NCBI GenBank assembly: GCA_002491905.1 | Contig: DKWV01000014.1 | Coordinates: 1 to 5,531 of the forward strand | Source of the DNA: Lachnospiraceae bacterium UBA7143 | GTDB taxonomy: Bacteria; Bacillota; Clostridia; Lachnospirales; Lachnospiraceae | Direction of reading: 5' to 3' | DNA length: 5,531 bases | Made by a program: the position numbers and the translations under genes | Notes under the pieces: generated by a model | Told to the model about the DNA's origin: nothing | The model's database searches: none | What the model saw: the letters and a program-made list of their open reading frames with translations, nothing else | Shown here: in pieces, positions 1 to 5,247 of the stretch | How positions within the stretch are numbered: the stretch's first letter is position 1 | Layout of the letters: each line of letters begins with the position of its first letter

Positions 1-24
1 GACAAAACAGGTTATTTATCATAC

Positions 25-79
25 TATAATTGTACAAAGGATTATTAGGTTTGGGTGTACAGAATAATTTCGTTAATTA
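25..79 (+). promoter_or_regulatory. candidate promoter region of the repeat RNA
   Basis: A perfect -10 hexamer TATAAT lies at 25-30, but no good -35 is visible at the right distance; the window begins with GACA, which would be 20 nt away if it were the end of a TTGACA. A second option is TTGGGT (51-56), a 17-nt spacer and TAATTA (74-79), which would start transcription about 10 nt before the first RNA repeat. Two small palindromes, TTGTACAA (30-37) and TGTACA (56-61), lie about 25 bp centre to centre and could be protein-binding sites. The sequence does not decide which start is used. Confidence 0.3.
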
Positions 80-95
80 TGGAATATGATATGAT

Positions 96-159
96 GGTCG
101 GGTATGAGACTTGAAACCATGCCGAGCGGTCGGAATGGAGACCTTAAACCCATTCGAGT
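96..159 (+). repeat. two abutting 32-nt direct repeats with compensatory changes
   Basis: Copies 96-127 and 128-159 match at 21 of 32 positions with no gap. Of the 11 differences, 8 fall in the 6-bp stem and form four compensated base pairs: G-C to A-T, T-G to A-T, A-T to T-A and T-A to G-C. Both copies keep GGTCG before the stem, AGAC and AAAC in the loop, and CGAG after the stem. This means structure, not sequence, has been conserved. There are no spacers between copies, so this is not a CRISPR array. Confidence 0.9.
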
Positions 160-183
160 GTAGAGTAAACTACTAAAAATCAG

Positions 184-214
184 AAAGAGGAGTGACTTGG
201 TCATTCCTCTTTTT
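184..214 (+). terminator. intrinsic terminator between RNA and nuclease gene
   Basis: A 13-bp stem (184-196 with 200-212, including one G-T pair) closes on a TTG loop and runs into five T (210-214). It sits between the repeat RNA and the nuclease ribosome binding site, so most transcripts should end as antitoxin RNA and only read-through would reach the nuclease gene, as in type III TA operons. Confidence 0.85.
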
Positions 215-220
215 CTACAT

Positions 221-250
221 AGGAGGCTTAACGTGTACTGTAAGTTTTAA
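221..250 (+). promoter_or_regulatory. ribosome binding site, out-of-frame GTG start and UUU-UAA slip-like site
   Basis: AGGAGG (221-226) is followed after 6 nt by GTG (233-235). That start reads GTG TAC TGT AAG TTT and meets TAA at 248-250. The nuclease frame is +1 from here: it reads AAA from 249. The T-run 245-248 allows a Phe tRNA to shift from TTT (245-247) to TTT (246-248) with full re-pairing, the same logic as the prfB +1 site (slippery codon followed by a stop). No in-frame ATG, GTG or TTG lies near the Shine-Dalgarno sequence. Either the gene carries a one-base insertion, or +1 slippage limits its expression. Confidence 0.55.
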
Positions 251-848
251 AGAAAGAGTAAAGAATGAAGCGATAGCAAATGCAAGCTTATATCAATCAA
301 ATTTTATAGATTATGAATATTTGGTATGTTCAGAGGCATTTAATAATGGCTATCATGTCATAAAATCCGACAAGGGTAATTATTTGCATCTTATTGGAAT
401 ACATACCACATTATCCGCAGAAGAGTTTTTTGATAAATGCAATGATGGTACATTGGATGAATCGGATTTTGATTTTGTTAAACCTCATAAATCTGAAAAA
501 TCAGTAAAAGGTTCTGTAAGAGAAAAGATTTCAGTGTTGCCGGATATGGTGCGATTGTTTGAACATAGACTGCTTGCAGAGAATAATTTCAAGAAGAACA
601 AAGTAGAGTGTGCATTTGCGACATCTGATAATAGCTGTACCTTAGGATTTGCTGTTTCTGGTCGTCCGAAATCTTTGCTAAAAGGAAATGAGTTGGAATC
701 GAGCAAGGTAAAGCCCGTTGATTTGATTTTTCGCAAACGAAGAAGTACTGTGGGGACATATGATGAACTTGTTTTAGGAAATAAGGCGGATGTTGCTAAG
801 TATAAAGAGAAGATAAAAGATTACATTTCAAAAGATTTTATGGAGTAA
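233..848 (+). CDS. PBECR4-like predicted RNase, candidate toxin (frame shift near start)
   Basis: The product appears to be a small soluble nuclease of the BECR fold (barnase, EndoU, colicin E5/D, RelE), closest in my reading to the PBECR4 family; this is motif recognition, not a search result. With a +1 shift at the T-run 245-248 the protein is 204 aa, starting MYCKFKERVK. Visible motifs, in that numbering: YLHLIGIH at 50-57, carrying a candidate active-site His; KGSVREK at about 92-98; NNFKKNKV at 117-124; CTLGF at 135-139; GRPKSLLKGNEL at 143-154; PVDLIFRK at 161-168. There is no signal peptide in this form and no membrane segment. The unshifted frame is open from GTG 192, but that codon lies inside the terminator stem and adds a hydrophobic stretch made of terminator sequence, so it is unlikely to be the start. 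The gene is AT-rich compared with the DNA to its right. The upstream RNA suggests a toxin role, targeting cellular RNA and perhaps processing its own antitoxin. It may be inactive if the frame shift is a mutation. Confidence 0.7.
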
Positions 849-896
849 GAAAAAATATTAAAGTTGGAAAATAGCACTAATTATGATAGCATAATA

Positions 897-946
897 AATC
901 GGGCGGATTATTCGACCTCTCTTTTGAATCGGGCGATCTTCGGAGG
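897..946. repeat. short imperfect direct repeat at composition boundary
   Basis: AATCGGGCG occurs at 897-905 and again at 927-935. The similarity continues for about ten bases with small gaps (GATTATTCGA against ATCTTCGGA). It sits where AT-rich sequence behind the nuclease gene gives way to GC-rich coding-like sequence, so it may mark an insertion or recombination junction. A chance duplication is also possible. Confidence 0.4.
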
Positions 947-1098
947 AGAAGGACGTGGCAGTGACGGCGGGCACCAGGCAGGATGACGGCAGCGTGGAAG
1001 TGGCGGTCGCCTTTCCGGCAGACGGCGGGAGCGCGGTGGTGAAGATGGTGCAGCCTTACGGGGAAGATGGCATCTGGATTGCGCAGGATGGAGAATGA
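928..1098 (+). pseudogene. 3' remnant of an unidentified, probably exported-protein gene
   Basis: The frame ending at TGA 1096-1098 is open from just after a TGA at 925-927 and is GC-rich with coding-like third positions. From GTG 955 it reads 47 residues; notable parts are DDGSVEVAVAFPADGGSAV and VQPYGEDGIWIAQDGE at the C-terminus. The alternating hydrophobic pattern looks like the last beta-strands of a secreted or lipoprotein domain. I do not recognise the family. GTG 955 has a purine-rich stretch before it (GGAGGAGAAGG), so a 47-aa small gene cannot be excluded. The abrupt composition change at its left edge and the lack of any upstream body argue for a truncated gene left behind when the RNA-nuclease module arrived. 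Confidence 0.5.
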
Positions 1099-1109
1099 AA
1101 AACCTGAAT

Positions 1110-1134
1110 TGTAAAACTAACTTCTATATGAAAC
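1110..1134 (+). repeat. IS-end-like sequence just outside the left IS end
   Basis: These 25 bases match 2766-2790, just inside the right end of the IS, at 20 of 25 positions in the same orientation. The IS30-family left inverted repeat begins only 2 bp later (1137). It could be a remnant end of an earlier or dimeric IS copy, or part of a target site that resembles the element's own end. Confidence 0.5.
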
Positions 1135-1136
1135 AG

Positions 1137-1157
1137 TAAATTCTACATGCCCTTTGA
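1137..1157 (+). repeat. left terminal inverted repeat of the IS
   Basis: The TAAATTCTAC block followed by CCCTTTGA pairs with the right terminal repeat. Its outer ten bases are identical to those of the right end read on the opposite strand. Confidence 0.65.
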
Positions 1158-1356
1158 AAACCGCATATTTTTAAAAGTTTTTTGATGAGAAATGCCGGCT
1201 GGTGTGGTATACTTACTTAAAATTTATGTGAAAAATCGTTTTTATGGGTACAGCAAACAAACCTCTGGAAAAGGTGTATGCAAGACTAAATTCCACAGGC
1301 TGTTATGGAAAATTTCAAGTTTCTGCCCGGCGGCGGTTTTGCATAAATTTATAAAG

Positions 1357-2670
1357 TTACTTGAGCAGCTTCGGGGACAGCGTCACCTCATCAGGTGCGA
1401 CATACCGGAGCTGCAGCTTTTGCAGGGTTTCTACTCCAAAGGTTTTGACGGCGAGTTCATAAGGCGTGCGCCCACCCAGTTTTCTGCGCGGCGCGTTGTT
1501 CACATGATCAACTGCCTTCCGTATATCCCACTGGGTGAAGTTCTCAAACACGGTGCCTTTGGGAAGGATCATTCGCAGCATCGTATGCACGTTTTCAATG
1601 CCGCCTTTTTGGCAGCTGCGCATGGGATCGCAGTAGAAGATACCCGTCCTTGCCTGCCCGTTGCGATCATGTTCTAACGACTCCGGATCGCCAAACTCAC
1701 TGCCTCTGTCGGTCAGTATGACCGGAAATACACAGGAAAACTCGAAAGCATTTCCAAGTGCTTTCTGGATTTTATCAAACTCGGTTTTTACGGCTCCCTG
1801 TGTACAGCGGTTCATCAACCGACCGACCAGAAGTTCCATATAGGGGAAATACAGCGTCAGGATGCATTTATCTGAACCTCTGGCGGACAGGACGGTGTCC
1901 ATTTCAGCGAAATCCAGTTCCTCACAGTGACTGTTTTTAAAATCCAGATAGGTTCTGCCTGTAAATACGGTCCGGTTAGTTATGGCAGTATTCTTCTTTT
2001 TGCGGGGCTTGAATTTTACCTTGCGCTTCAGATGGATATTCCTGCTTAAAAGGATACCCTGGTCAATGTAGTTATAGAGTGTCTTGACAGAGATTCCCAG
2101 TTCCGGGTGCCGGGCAACGATCATGTAAGGCGACTGTCCCTGTGCGATCAGAGGGGTTACGACCTCATTAAGCTTTTTAAGCTGATTCCTGTTTAAGTTA
2201 ACGCCTTCTCTGGAAGAGATGAGCAGTTCTTCATAAAGGCGCTGGGCGGCTTTGGCATTGTAATTGTACTTGGTCTGTATGGTGCACAGATGACGGGGCT
2301 TGTTGCAGCCGTTACAGACATAGGGAGCCCGTTCAATCCGGCTGCAGTGTTCCCGTTCAAAGTCGGGACAGACGTTGTTACAGATGTGGCAGGAGCGGCA
2401 CAGGGTGTCGCAGATGACCAGCTTTCTGCAGGCATTCTGCTTCCTGCATTTGTATCTGCGGACACAGAAGTTATAGGGGTTATTAAAACTGCCCCTGTTC
2501 CATGTATTAACAATACGGTGGCGCCAGACCTCTTTAGAGATGGTGGATGGATCCTTGCATAGGTATTTTGCAATTTCGCGGAAAGAACGATGGTTGTTAA
2601 AGGATTCCTCAATAAACTGCCTGTCTGCGAGAGTGAGATGTTTCTGGTTTCCGGGTATGAGATTCGACAT
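1357..2670 (-). CDS. IS30-family transposase
   Basis: This is a DDE transposase that cuts and joins the IS ends, moving the element. The 437-aa protein has an N-terminal helix-turn-helix of the IS30 type (about residues 12-52; LTLADRQFIEESF and SFREIAKYLCKDPSTISKEV). A Cys-rich, probably zinc-binding insert follows (Cys 75, 81, 87, 91, 94, 97, 101, 109, 119, 122, 129), and then an RNase H-like integrase core. The likely catalytic triad is D258 (in FAEMD), D321 (in ILTDRGSEF) and E359 (in KGGIENVH), with the IS30-style ILPKGT after the Glu. The ATG start is supported by a perfect AAAGGAGGT ribosome binding site (complement of 2676-2684) six bases upstream. The frame is uninterrupted and all three catalytic residues are present, so the enzyme looks functional. 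It is longer than classical IS30 transposase (383 aa), consistent with the Cys-rich insert. Confidence 0.97.
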   Translation of the reverse strand: MSNLIPGNQKHLTLADRQFIEESFNNHRSFREIAKYLCKDPSTISKEVWRHRIVNTWNRGSFNNPYNFCVRRYKCRKQNACRKLVICDTLCRSCHICNNVCPDFEREHCSRIERAPYVCNGCNKPRHLCTIQTKYNYNAKAAQRLYEELLISSREGVNLNRNQLKKLNEVVTPLIAQGQSPYMIVARHPELGISVKTLYNYIDQGILLSRNIHLKRKVKFKPRKKKNTAITNRTVFTGRTYLDFKNSHCEELDFAEMDTVLSARGSDKCILTLYFPYMELLVGRLMNRCTQGAVKTEFDKIQKALGNAFEFSCVFPVILTDRGSEFGDPESLEHDRNGQARTGIFYCDPMRSCQKGGIENVHTMLRMILPKGTVFENFTQWDIRKAVDHVNNAPRRKLGGRTPYELAVKTFGVETLQKLQLRYVAPDEVTLSPKLLK

Positions 2671-2707
2671 AACAGACCTCCTTTACCGCCGCCGGGGAAT
2701 AGTAAAG

Positions 2708-2736
2708 AGGATACAGAAAAACGATGTGGTTATCAA
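2708..2736 (-). promoter_or_regulatory. transposase promoter
   Basis: On the minus strand, -35 TTGATA (complement of 2731-2736) and -10 TATCCT (complement of 2708-2713) are separated by exactly 17 nt. Predicted transcription starts near 2701 and gives a leader of about 30 nt before the transposase ATG. Confidence 0.6.
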
Positions 2737-2784
2737 TATGCGTGTGAAAGAGTAAACCTTTAGTGTGAAAAACTAAGTTCTACC

Positions 2785-2808
2785 TGAAAGGGGTATGGGT
2801 AGAATTTA
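2785..2808 (-). repeat. right terminal inverted repeat of the IS
   Basis: This is the counterpart of the left repeat. With the adjacent inner sequence it also forms a local palindrome: AAGTTCTACC (2775-2784 region) facing GGTAGAATTT (2798-2807). TAANTTCTAC-type motifs thus occur twice at each end of the element and may be transposase-binding sites. Confidence 0.6.
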
Positions 2809-2849
2809 AAAATACAATTCACGGGAGAATGAAAAATTCTGCAAAAGTA

Positions 2850-2888
2850 TTGAAATGAAAATGAAAACATGGTATCCTACAACGATAC
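2850..2888 (+). promoter_or_regulatory. promoter and candidate operator of the Panacea TA operon
   Basis: -35 TTGAAA (2850-2855), a 17-nt spacer and -10 TATCCT (2873-2878) make a good sigma-A-type promoter. An inverted repeat GTATC-7 nt-GATAC (2872-2876 and 2884-2888) overlaps the -10 and the predicted start, the usual place for an operator. Autoregulation by the antitoxin is typical of TA operons, but here it is inferred. Confidence 0.6.
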
Positions 2889-2948
2889 AAAGTGATAGAA
2901 AGCGCACTGAGACAGTTTTGGGGCACAAGGCGGAAGGGGGGCAGACAT

Positions 2949-3605
2949 ATGATTTATGCAAATGACCGTAAACTATGTTTAAGTGGCTGGCTGCGTCAAC
3001 ACAGTAAAAATGAATACGATACGCCGCTAAAACTTCAAAAATTTTTATTATTATATGAGTCATTTTCAAAGGTGTCTGGGGAGAAGCCTGATTTTAGCCA
3101 TCTCAGAGGCTATAAACGAGGACCTGTATTTAGCAACGTCTGGGGTGATTATACGAAGGAAAGAGACGCATTTAACAGAGCAGCGGAAGAGAAGTATCGA
3201 GCAGGGACGGCTGGAATAGATGAAGAAAGGGCAAAAAAATGCGCCTTTATTGTTCGGATTCTGTCCGTAAATGAACTGTCTGAATTGACGCATACAATGA
3301 ATCTGTGGAAATCAAAAGAAGAAAGAATTATGAGCGGCGAGTATCAGGTGGATTTAGACGAACGCGACTTTAATGAGTCGGATACTGAACTGATCACTGC
3401 ATTGGACAGGATGTATCCGATGCAGCTGATTGACAATTCAGAGGTAATTGAGATAGATAATCATTACTTTGTCTTTAAAAAGGAAGATGCACAGAAACTT
3501 ACAGAGCAGCATTTCGACACATTGTCCAGTTTGGCGGAGAGTGAAAATCTTTTTAATCCTATATATGTTGAGATCGACGAAGGAGGGCGGCTGGTTATTG
3601 ATTAA
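2949..3605 (+). CDS. Panacea-domain (DUF4065, SocA-like) antitoxin candidate
   Basis: This is the likely antitoxin of a Panacea-type toxin-antitoxin pair, in which the Panacea domain neutralises a wide range of unrelated toxins. The 218-aa protein has the family signature near the N-terminus (TPLKLQKFLLLYESF at 25-39), then GYKRGPVF at 54-61 and ELTHTMNLWK at about 112-121, which matches the usual LTH...W element. The remaining ~90 residues are acidic and could form the toxin-facing part. The start is ATG 2949, with GGAAGGGGGG (2932-2941) 7 nt upstream; the frame is open a further 19 codons upstream to GTG 2892, but that start has no such site. It is first in a two-gene operon, and its stop overlaps the start region of the next gene. 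SocA-like proteins can also be proteolysis adaptors, so an adaptor role is an alternative. Confidence 0.85.
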   Translation: MIYANDRKLCLSGWLRQHSKNEYDTPLKLQKFLLLYESFSKVSGEKPDFSHLRGYKRGPVFSNVWGDYTKERDAFNRAAEEKYRAGTAGIDEERAKKCAFIVRILSVNELSELTHTMNLWKSKEERIMSGEYQVDLDERDFNESDTELITALDRMYPMQLIDNSEVIEIDNHYFVFKKEDAQKLTEQHFDTLSSLAESENLFNPIYVEIDEGGRLVID

Positions 3606-4017
3606 TACAAAAGATGTGATACGAATGAAAGTTCCTTATCCGAGCATTAGTGATACGCTGGCAGTAAAATCTCACATGTATATCTGTAAAGGGGAAGACG
3701 GGTCAGACTACGAGTTTGTAAAATGTCAAACACTTAAGCCGTATATGCTGATGCGGTCAATTATGTGCCATTATGTGGATGAAGCGGCAGATTTAACAAG
3801 AAATCCCTTCGAAAGGGAAACGAGGATCGATTGTGACAAATTGTTTTCGTCAACGGGAGTCCGATATGATGACGGGCTTAAAACAACCCGAAGACCGGAT
3901 ATATGCCAGGCGCTTTATGATAGGATCATAGCGGAGTTGGAGGCGGATGGTTACAATGAAATTGAAATAAACGAGGATGAGTTATTGGCAATAAATAGTC
4001 TGATAACTAAAGTATAA
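3598..4017 (+). CDS. small protein overlapping the Panacea gene, putative toxin
   Basis: The family is not firmly recognised. The best start is TTG 3598, which has AGGAGG (3581-3586) 11 nt upstream and overlaps the Panacea gene's stop by 8 nt, so the two are probably translationally coupled. ATG 3625 is an alternative without a visible ribosome binding site. The 139-aa product has no signal peptide or membrane segment. Its N-terminal part (DVIRMKVPYPSISDTLAVKS, then HMYIC and VKCQTLKP) has a beta-rich pattern loosely like the MazF/PemK fold; TRIDCDKLF follows at about 75-83 and a Leu-rich helix (DELLAINSLI) ends the protein. Genes placed like this beside Panacea antitoxins are usually the toxin. 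The MazF-like reading is a guess from pattern only. The toxin role rests on the gene neighbourhood. Confidence 0.75.
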   Translation: MINTKDVIRMKVPYPSISDTLAVKSHMYICKGEDGSDYEFVKCQTLKPYMLMRSIMCHYVDEAADLTRNPFERETRIDCDKLFSSTGVRYDDGLKTTRRPDICQALYDRIIAELEADGYNEIEINEDELLAINSLITKV

Positions 4018-4046
4018 ACGGGAGCGTCATTTTGGCGCTCCCGTTT
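4016..4046. terminator. bidirectional hairpin terminator
   Basis: AAACGGGAGCG (4016-4026) pairs perfectly with CGCTCCCGTTT (4036-4046) around a 9-nt loop. It overlaps the stop of the upstream plus-strand gene and lies 14 nt beyond the stop of the converging lipoprotein gene. The flanking A and T runs let it serve both strands, although the T-tracts are short (TTT). Confidence 0.8.
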
Positions 4047-4060
4047 CCGTCTTGCCATAT

Positions 4061-5218
4061 TTATTTGATTTCCTGGTCATCCACGAGGAAGGAATCACCG
4101 TCCTCCACGATGCACACCATAGTCTTGCCGGTATTTAATTCGATTTCGTTCCCGGCGTCGTCATAGTATCTTGTCGCGCCGTAATCGGATGTCTTTTCCC
4201 AGTTTACATGAATGCCTTTACCGTTTGTGAAAAACCAGCCGTCCCGGGTGTTGTCATGGCATCGGAAGGCCAGATAGCCTTTATCGTCGCGCACCTCGTA
4301 GTAGGTGTTCTGGATCAGAAGGTTCTTAAAAGCAAGCTGCTTACCTGTGGCCAGATCCGTGTGTGGGCCGTCCGAGGAGCCGGAAAGATGCTGGAACCGC
4401 TCGTAAAGCCCGGTGTCGCTGTTGTAGACGAAGTAGCAGTTGGTAACGGGGTAGGTGGGAGACATGTCCACCTTGCTTGCCGTGATGGCATCGCTGTACT
4501 GTGACAGGTCATTAGGCTCGTTTACGGGAGCGAAGCGGTAGTGCTGTTCGTCGGCGAAACCGTCGCGCATCTGGGTAGAGTAGCCTAGCTTATCCACATC
4601 GGCGAGGACGCCTGCCGCATCTATAAAAGCGTTGTCGGTTGCGTTTTTCGCATTCTTATCCCGGAAAAAATTGCTGCTTGTTTTGCCGTCAATATCGTCC
4701 GTGCGCTTGATTACTTCGTCTATGTAGAAAGGACCGCCGAAATGGACGTAGAGTGCGTCCCACTCAAAAGCCCAGTACACATAATAGTCGCGGCAGCTTC
4801 GGATATTACCGAGTTTGTCGGCATTTTTCCAGTCCTGAATAATCCACATCAGCCGGGTAATACTTCCTTCTACATTACATTCATACACGACATCCGCATT
4901 GGAAATGCCATAGTGGGAAGCGGTTTTTGTGTTGGGAGTCATAATGGCGAGGGGTCTTGTGTTGTTGACATCCTCATCCACCCATTCATTAGTGATGCGG
5001 CTCCGTACCATACCCTCCTCGGGAGGAGCATCCTCGTCGGTTTCCTCTTCTTCTGTTTCTTCCGGTTTCTCCGGTTCTTCCTCCTCTGGGATATCGTCGA
5101 TGATCTGTTCCACGACAGGCGCTTCAACCTTCGGCGGTTCTTCCTCTTCCTTACCGCAGCCGATAAGAAGCAGGGTGGAAGAAAGAGCGACAAGAAGTAA
5201 AACTTGTAATCTTTTCAT
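4061..5218 (-). CDS. DUF3048 (YerB-like) lipoprotein
   Basis: This is a membrane-anchored extracytoplasmic lipoprotein of the YerB/DUF3048 family, whose biochemical role is not established. The 385-aa precursor has a basic start (MKR), a hydrophobic core and a lipobox ending at Cys21 (LLIGC), so the mature protein should be lipid-modified. A very acidic Glu/Pro-rich linker (about 24-68) comes next. The first DUF3048 region spans about 88-235, with RPLAIMTPNT at 88-97, a SNADVVYECNVEGSITRLMW segment at about 106-125 and an NIRSCRDYY element near 138. The second lobe (about 250-380) contains SSDGPH at 281-286 and a C-terminal GKTMVCIVED strand near 364. The start ATG has AGGAGGA (complement of 5231-5237) upstream at a rather long 12-nt spacing, and no other in-frame start is nearby. 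The gene is intact, converges on the TA operon and looks like resident chromosomal content. Confidence 0.95.
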   Translation of the reverse strand: MKRLQVLLLVALSSTLLLIGCGKEEEEPPKVEAPVVEQIIDDIPEEEEPEKPEETEEEETDEDAPPEEGMVRSRITNEWVDEDVNNTRPLAIMTPNTKTASHYGISNADVVYECNVEGSITRLMWIIQDWKNADKLGNIRSCRDYYVYWAFEWDALYVHFGGPFYIDEVIKRTDDIDGKTSSNFFRDKNAKNATDNAFIDAAGVLADVDKLGYSTQMRDGFADEQHYRFAPVNEPNDLSQYSDAITASKVDMSPTYPVTNCYFVYNSDTGLYERFQHLSGSSDGPHTDLATGKQLAFKNLLIQNTYYEVRDDKGYLAFRCHDNTRDGWFFTNGKGIHVNWEKTSDYGATRYYDDAGNEIELNTGKTMVCIVEDGDSFLVDDQEIK

Positions 5219-5247
5219 GCTTTGTGTAAATCCTCCTTAGTGTAATT

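Larger units (their letters stand above)
96..214 (+). ncRNA. tandem-pseudoknot RNA, candidate type III-like antitoxin
   Basis: This is a structured non-coding RNA ending in its own terminator just before a predicted RNase gene. Unit 1: stem GGTATG (101-106) with CATGCC (118-123), 11-nt loop AGACTTGAAAC. Unit 2: stem GAATGG (133-138) with CCATTC (150-155), 11-nt loop AGACCTTAAAC. In each unit the GGTC just 5' of the stem (96-99, 128-131) can pair with GACY inside the loop (108-111, 140-143). This makes an H-type pseudoknot: a 4-bp stem, a 1-nt linker, a 6-bp stem and a 6-nt A-rich third loop (TGAAAC or TTAAAC). A shorter degenerate hairpin, GTAG-AGTAAA-CTAC (160-173), follows, then the terminator. 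Known type III antitoxins (ToxI, CptI, TenpI) are tandem pseudoknot repeats upstream of the toxin with a terminator between them. That this RNA inhibits the nuclease is inferred. The 5' end is not determined. Confidence 0.75.
1137..2808 (-). mobile_element. IS30-family insertion sequence
   Basis: The element is about 1.67 kb and carries one intact transposase on the minus strand. Its ends are set by imperfect terminal inverted repeats: left TAAATTCTACATGCCCTTTG (from 1137), and right, read on the minus strand from 2808, TAAATTCTACCCATACCCCT. Ten outer bases are identical and the CCCTTT block is shared after a small indel. No clear 2-3 bp target duplication is seen (ACAG on the left, AAAA on the right), so the exact ends may be off by a few bases. 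The roughly 200 bases between the left repeat and the transposase stop hold no gene or clear terminator. The element ends about 40 bp before the promoter of the Panacea operon, which it leaves intact. Confidence 0.75.

Noticed and set aside
96..159. CRISPR array with 32-nt repeats
   Set aside because: The repeats abut with no spacers, and differences between copies are compensated stem changes. This fits a structured RNA.
192..232. GTG at 192 as the start of the nuclease gene, giving a hydrophobic N-terminus
   Set aside because: The codon lies inside the terminator stem, with a purine-rich stretch only 1 nt before it. The extra residues simply translate the terminator and Shine-Dalgarno region.
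880..895. Hairpin ATTATG-ATAG-CATAAT after the nuclease gene as a terminator
   Set aside because: The stem is short and AT-only with no T-tract. No convincing terminator was found for this gene.
1192..1677. Plus-strand ORF of about 160 codons
   Set aside because: It runs antisense over the 3' end of the clear IS30 transposase and has no recognisable motifs; the other plus-strand ORFs within 1661-2755 are also shadows.
1133..2812. Target-site duplication of the IS
   Set aside because: Bases flanking the proposed ends do not match; shifting the ends by a few bases did not give a convincing 2-3 bp duplication.
2826..2840. AGAAT-GAAAA-ATTCT inverted repeat upstream of the Panacea promoter
   Set aside because: It is five AT-rich base pairs upstream of the -35, which is expected by chance in this composition.
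4208..5240. Plus-strand ORFs opposite the lipoprotein gene
   Set aside because: They mirror the DUF3048 coding sequence, including Ser-rich or Phe-rich runs that are just the complement of its Glu/Pro linker.
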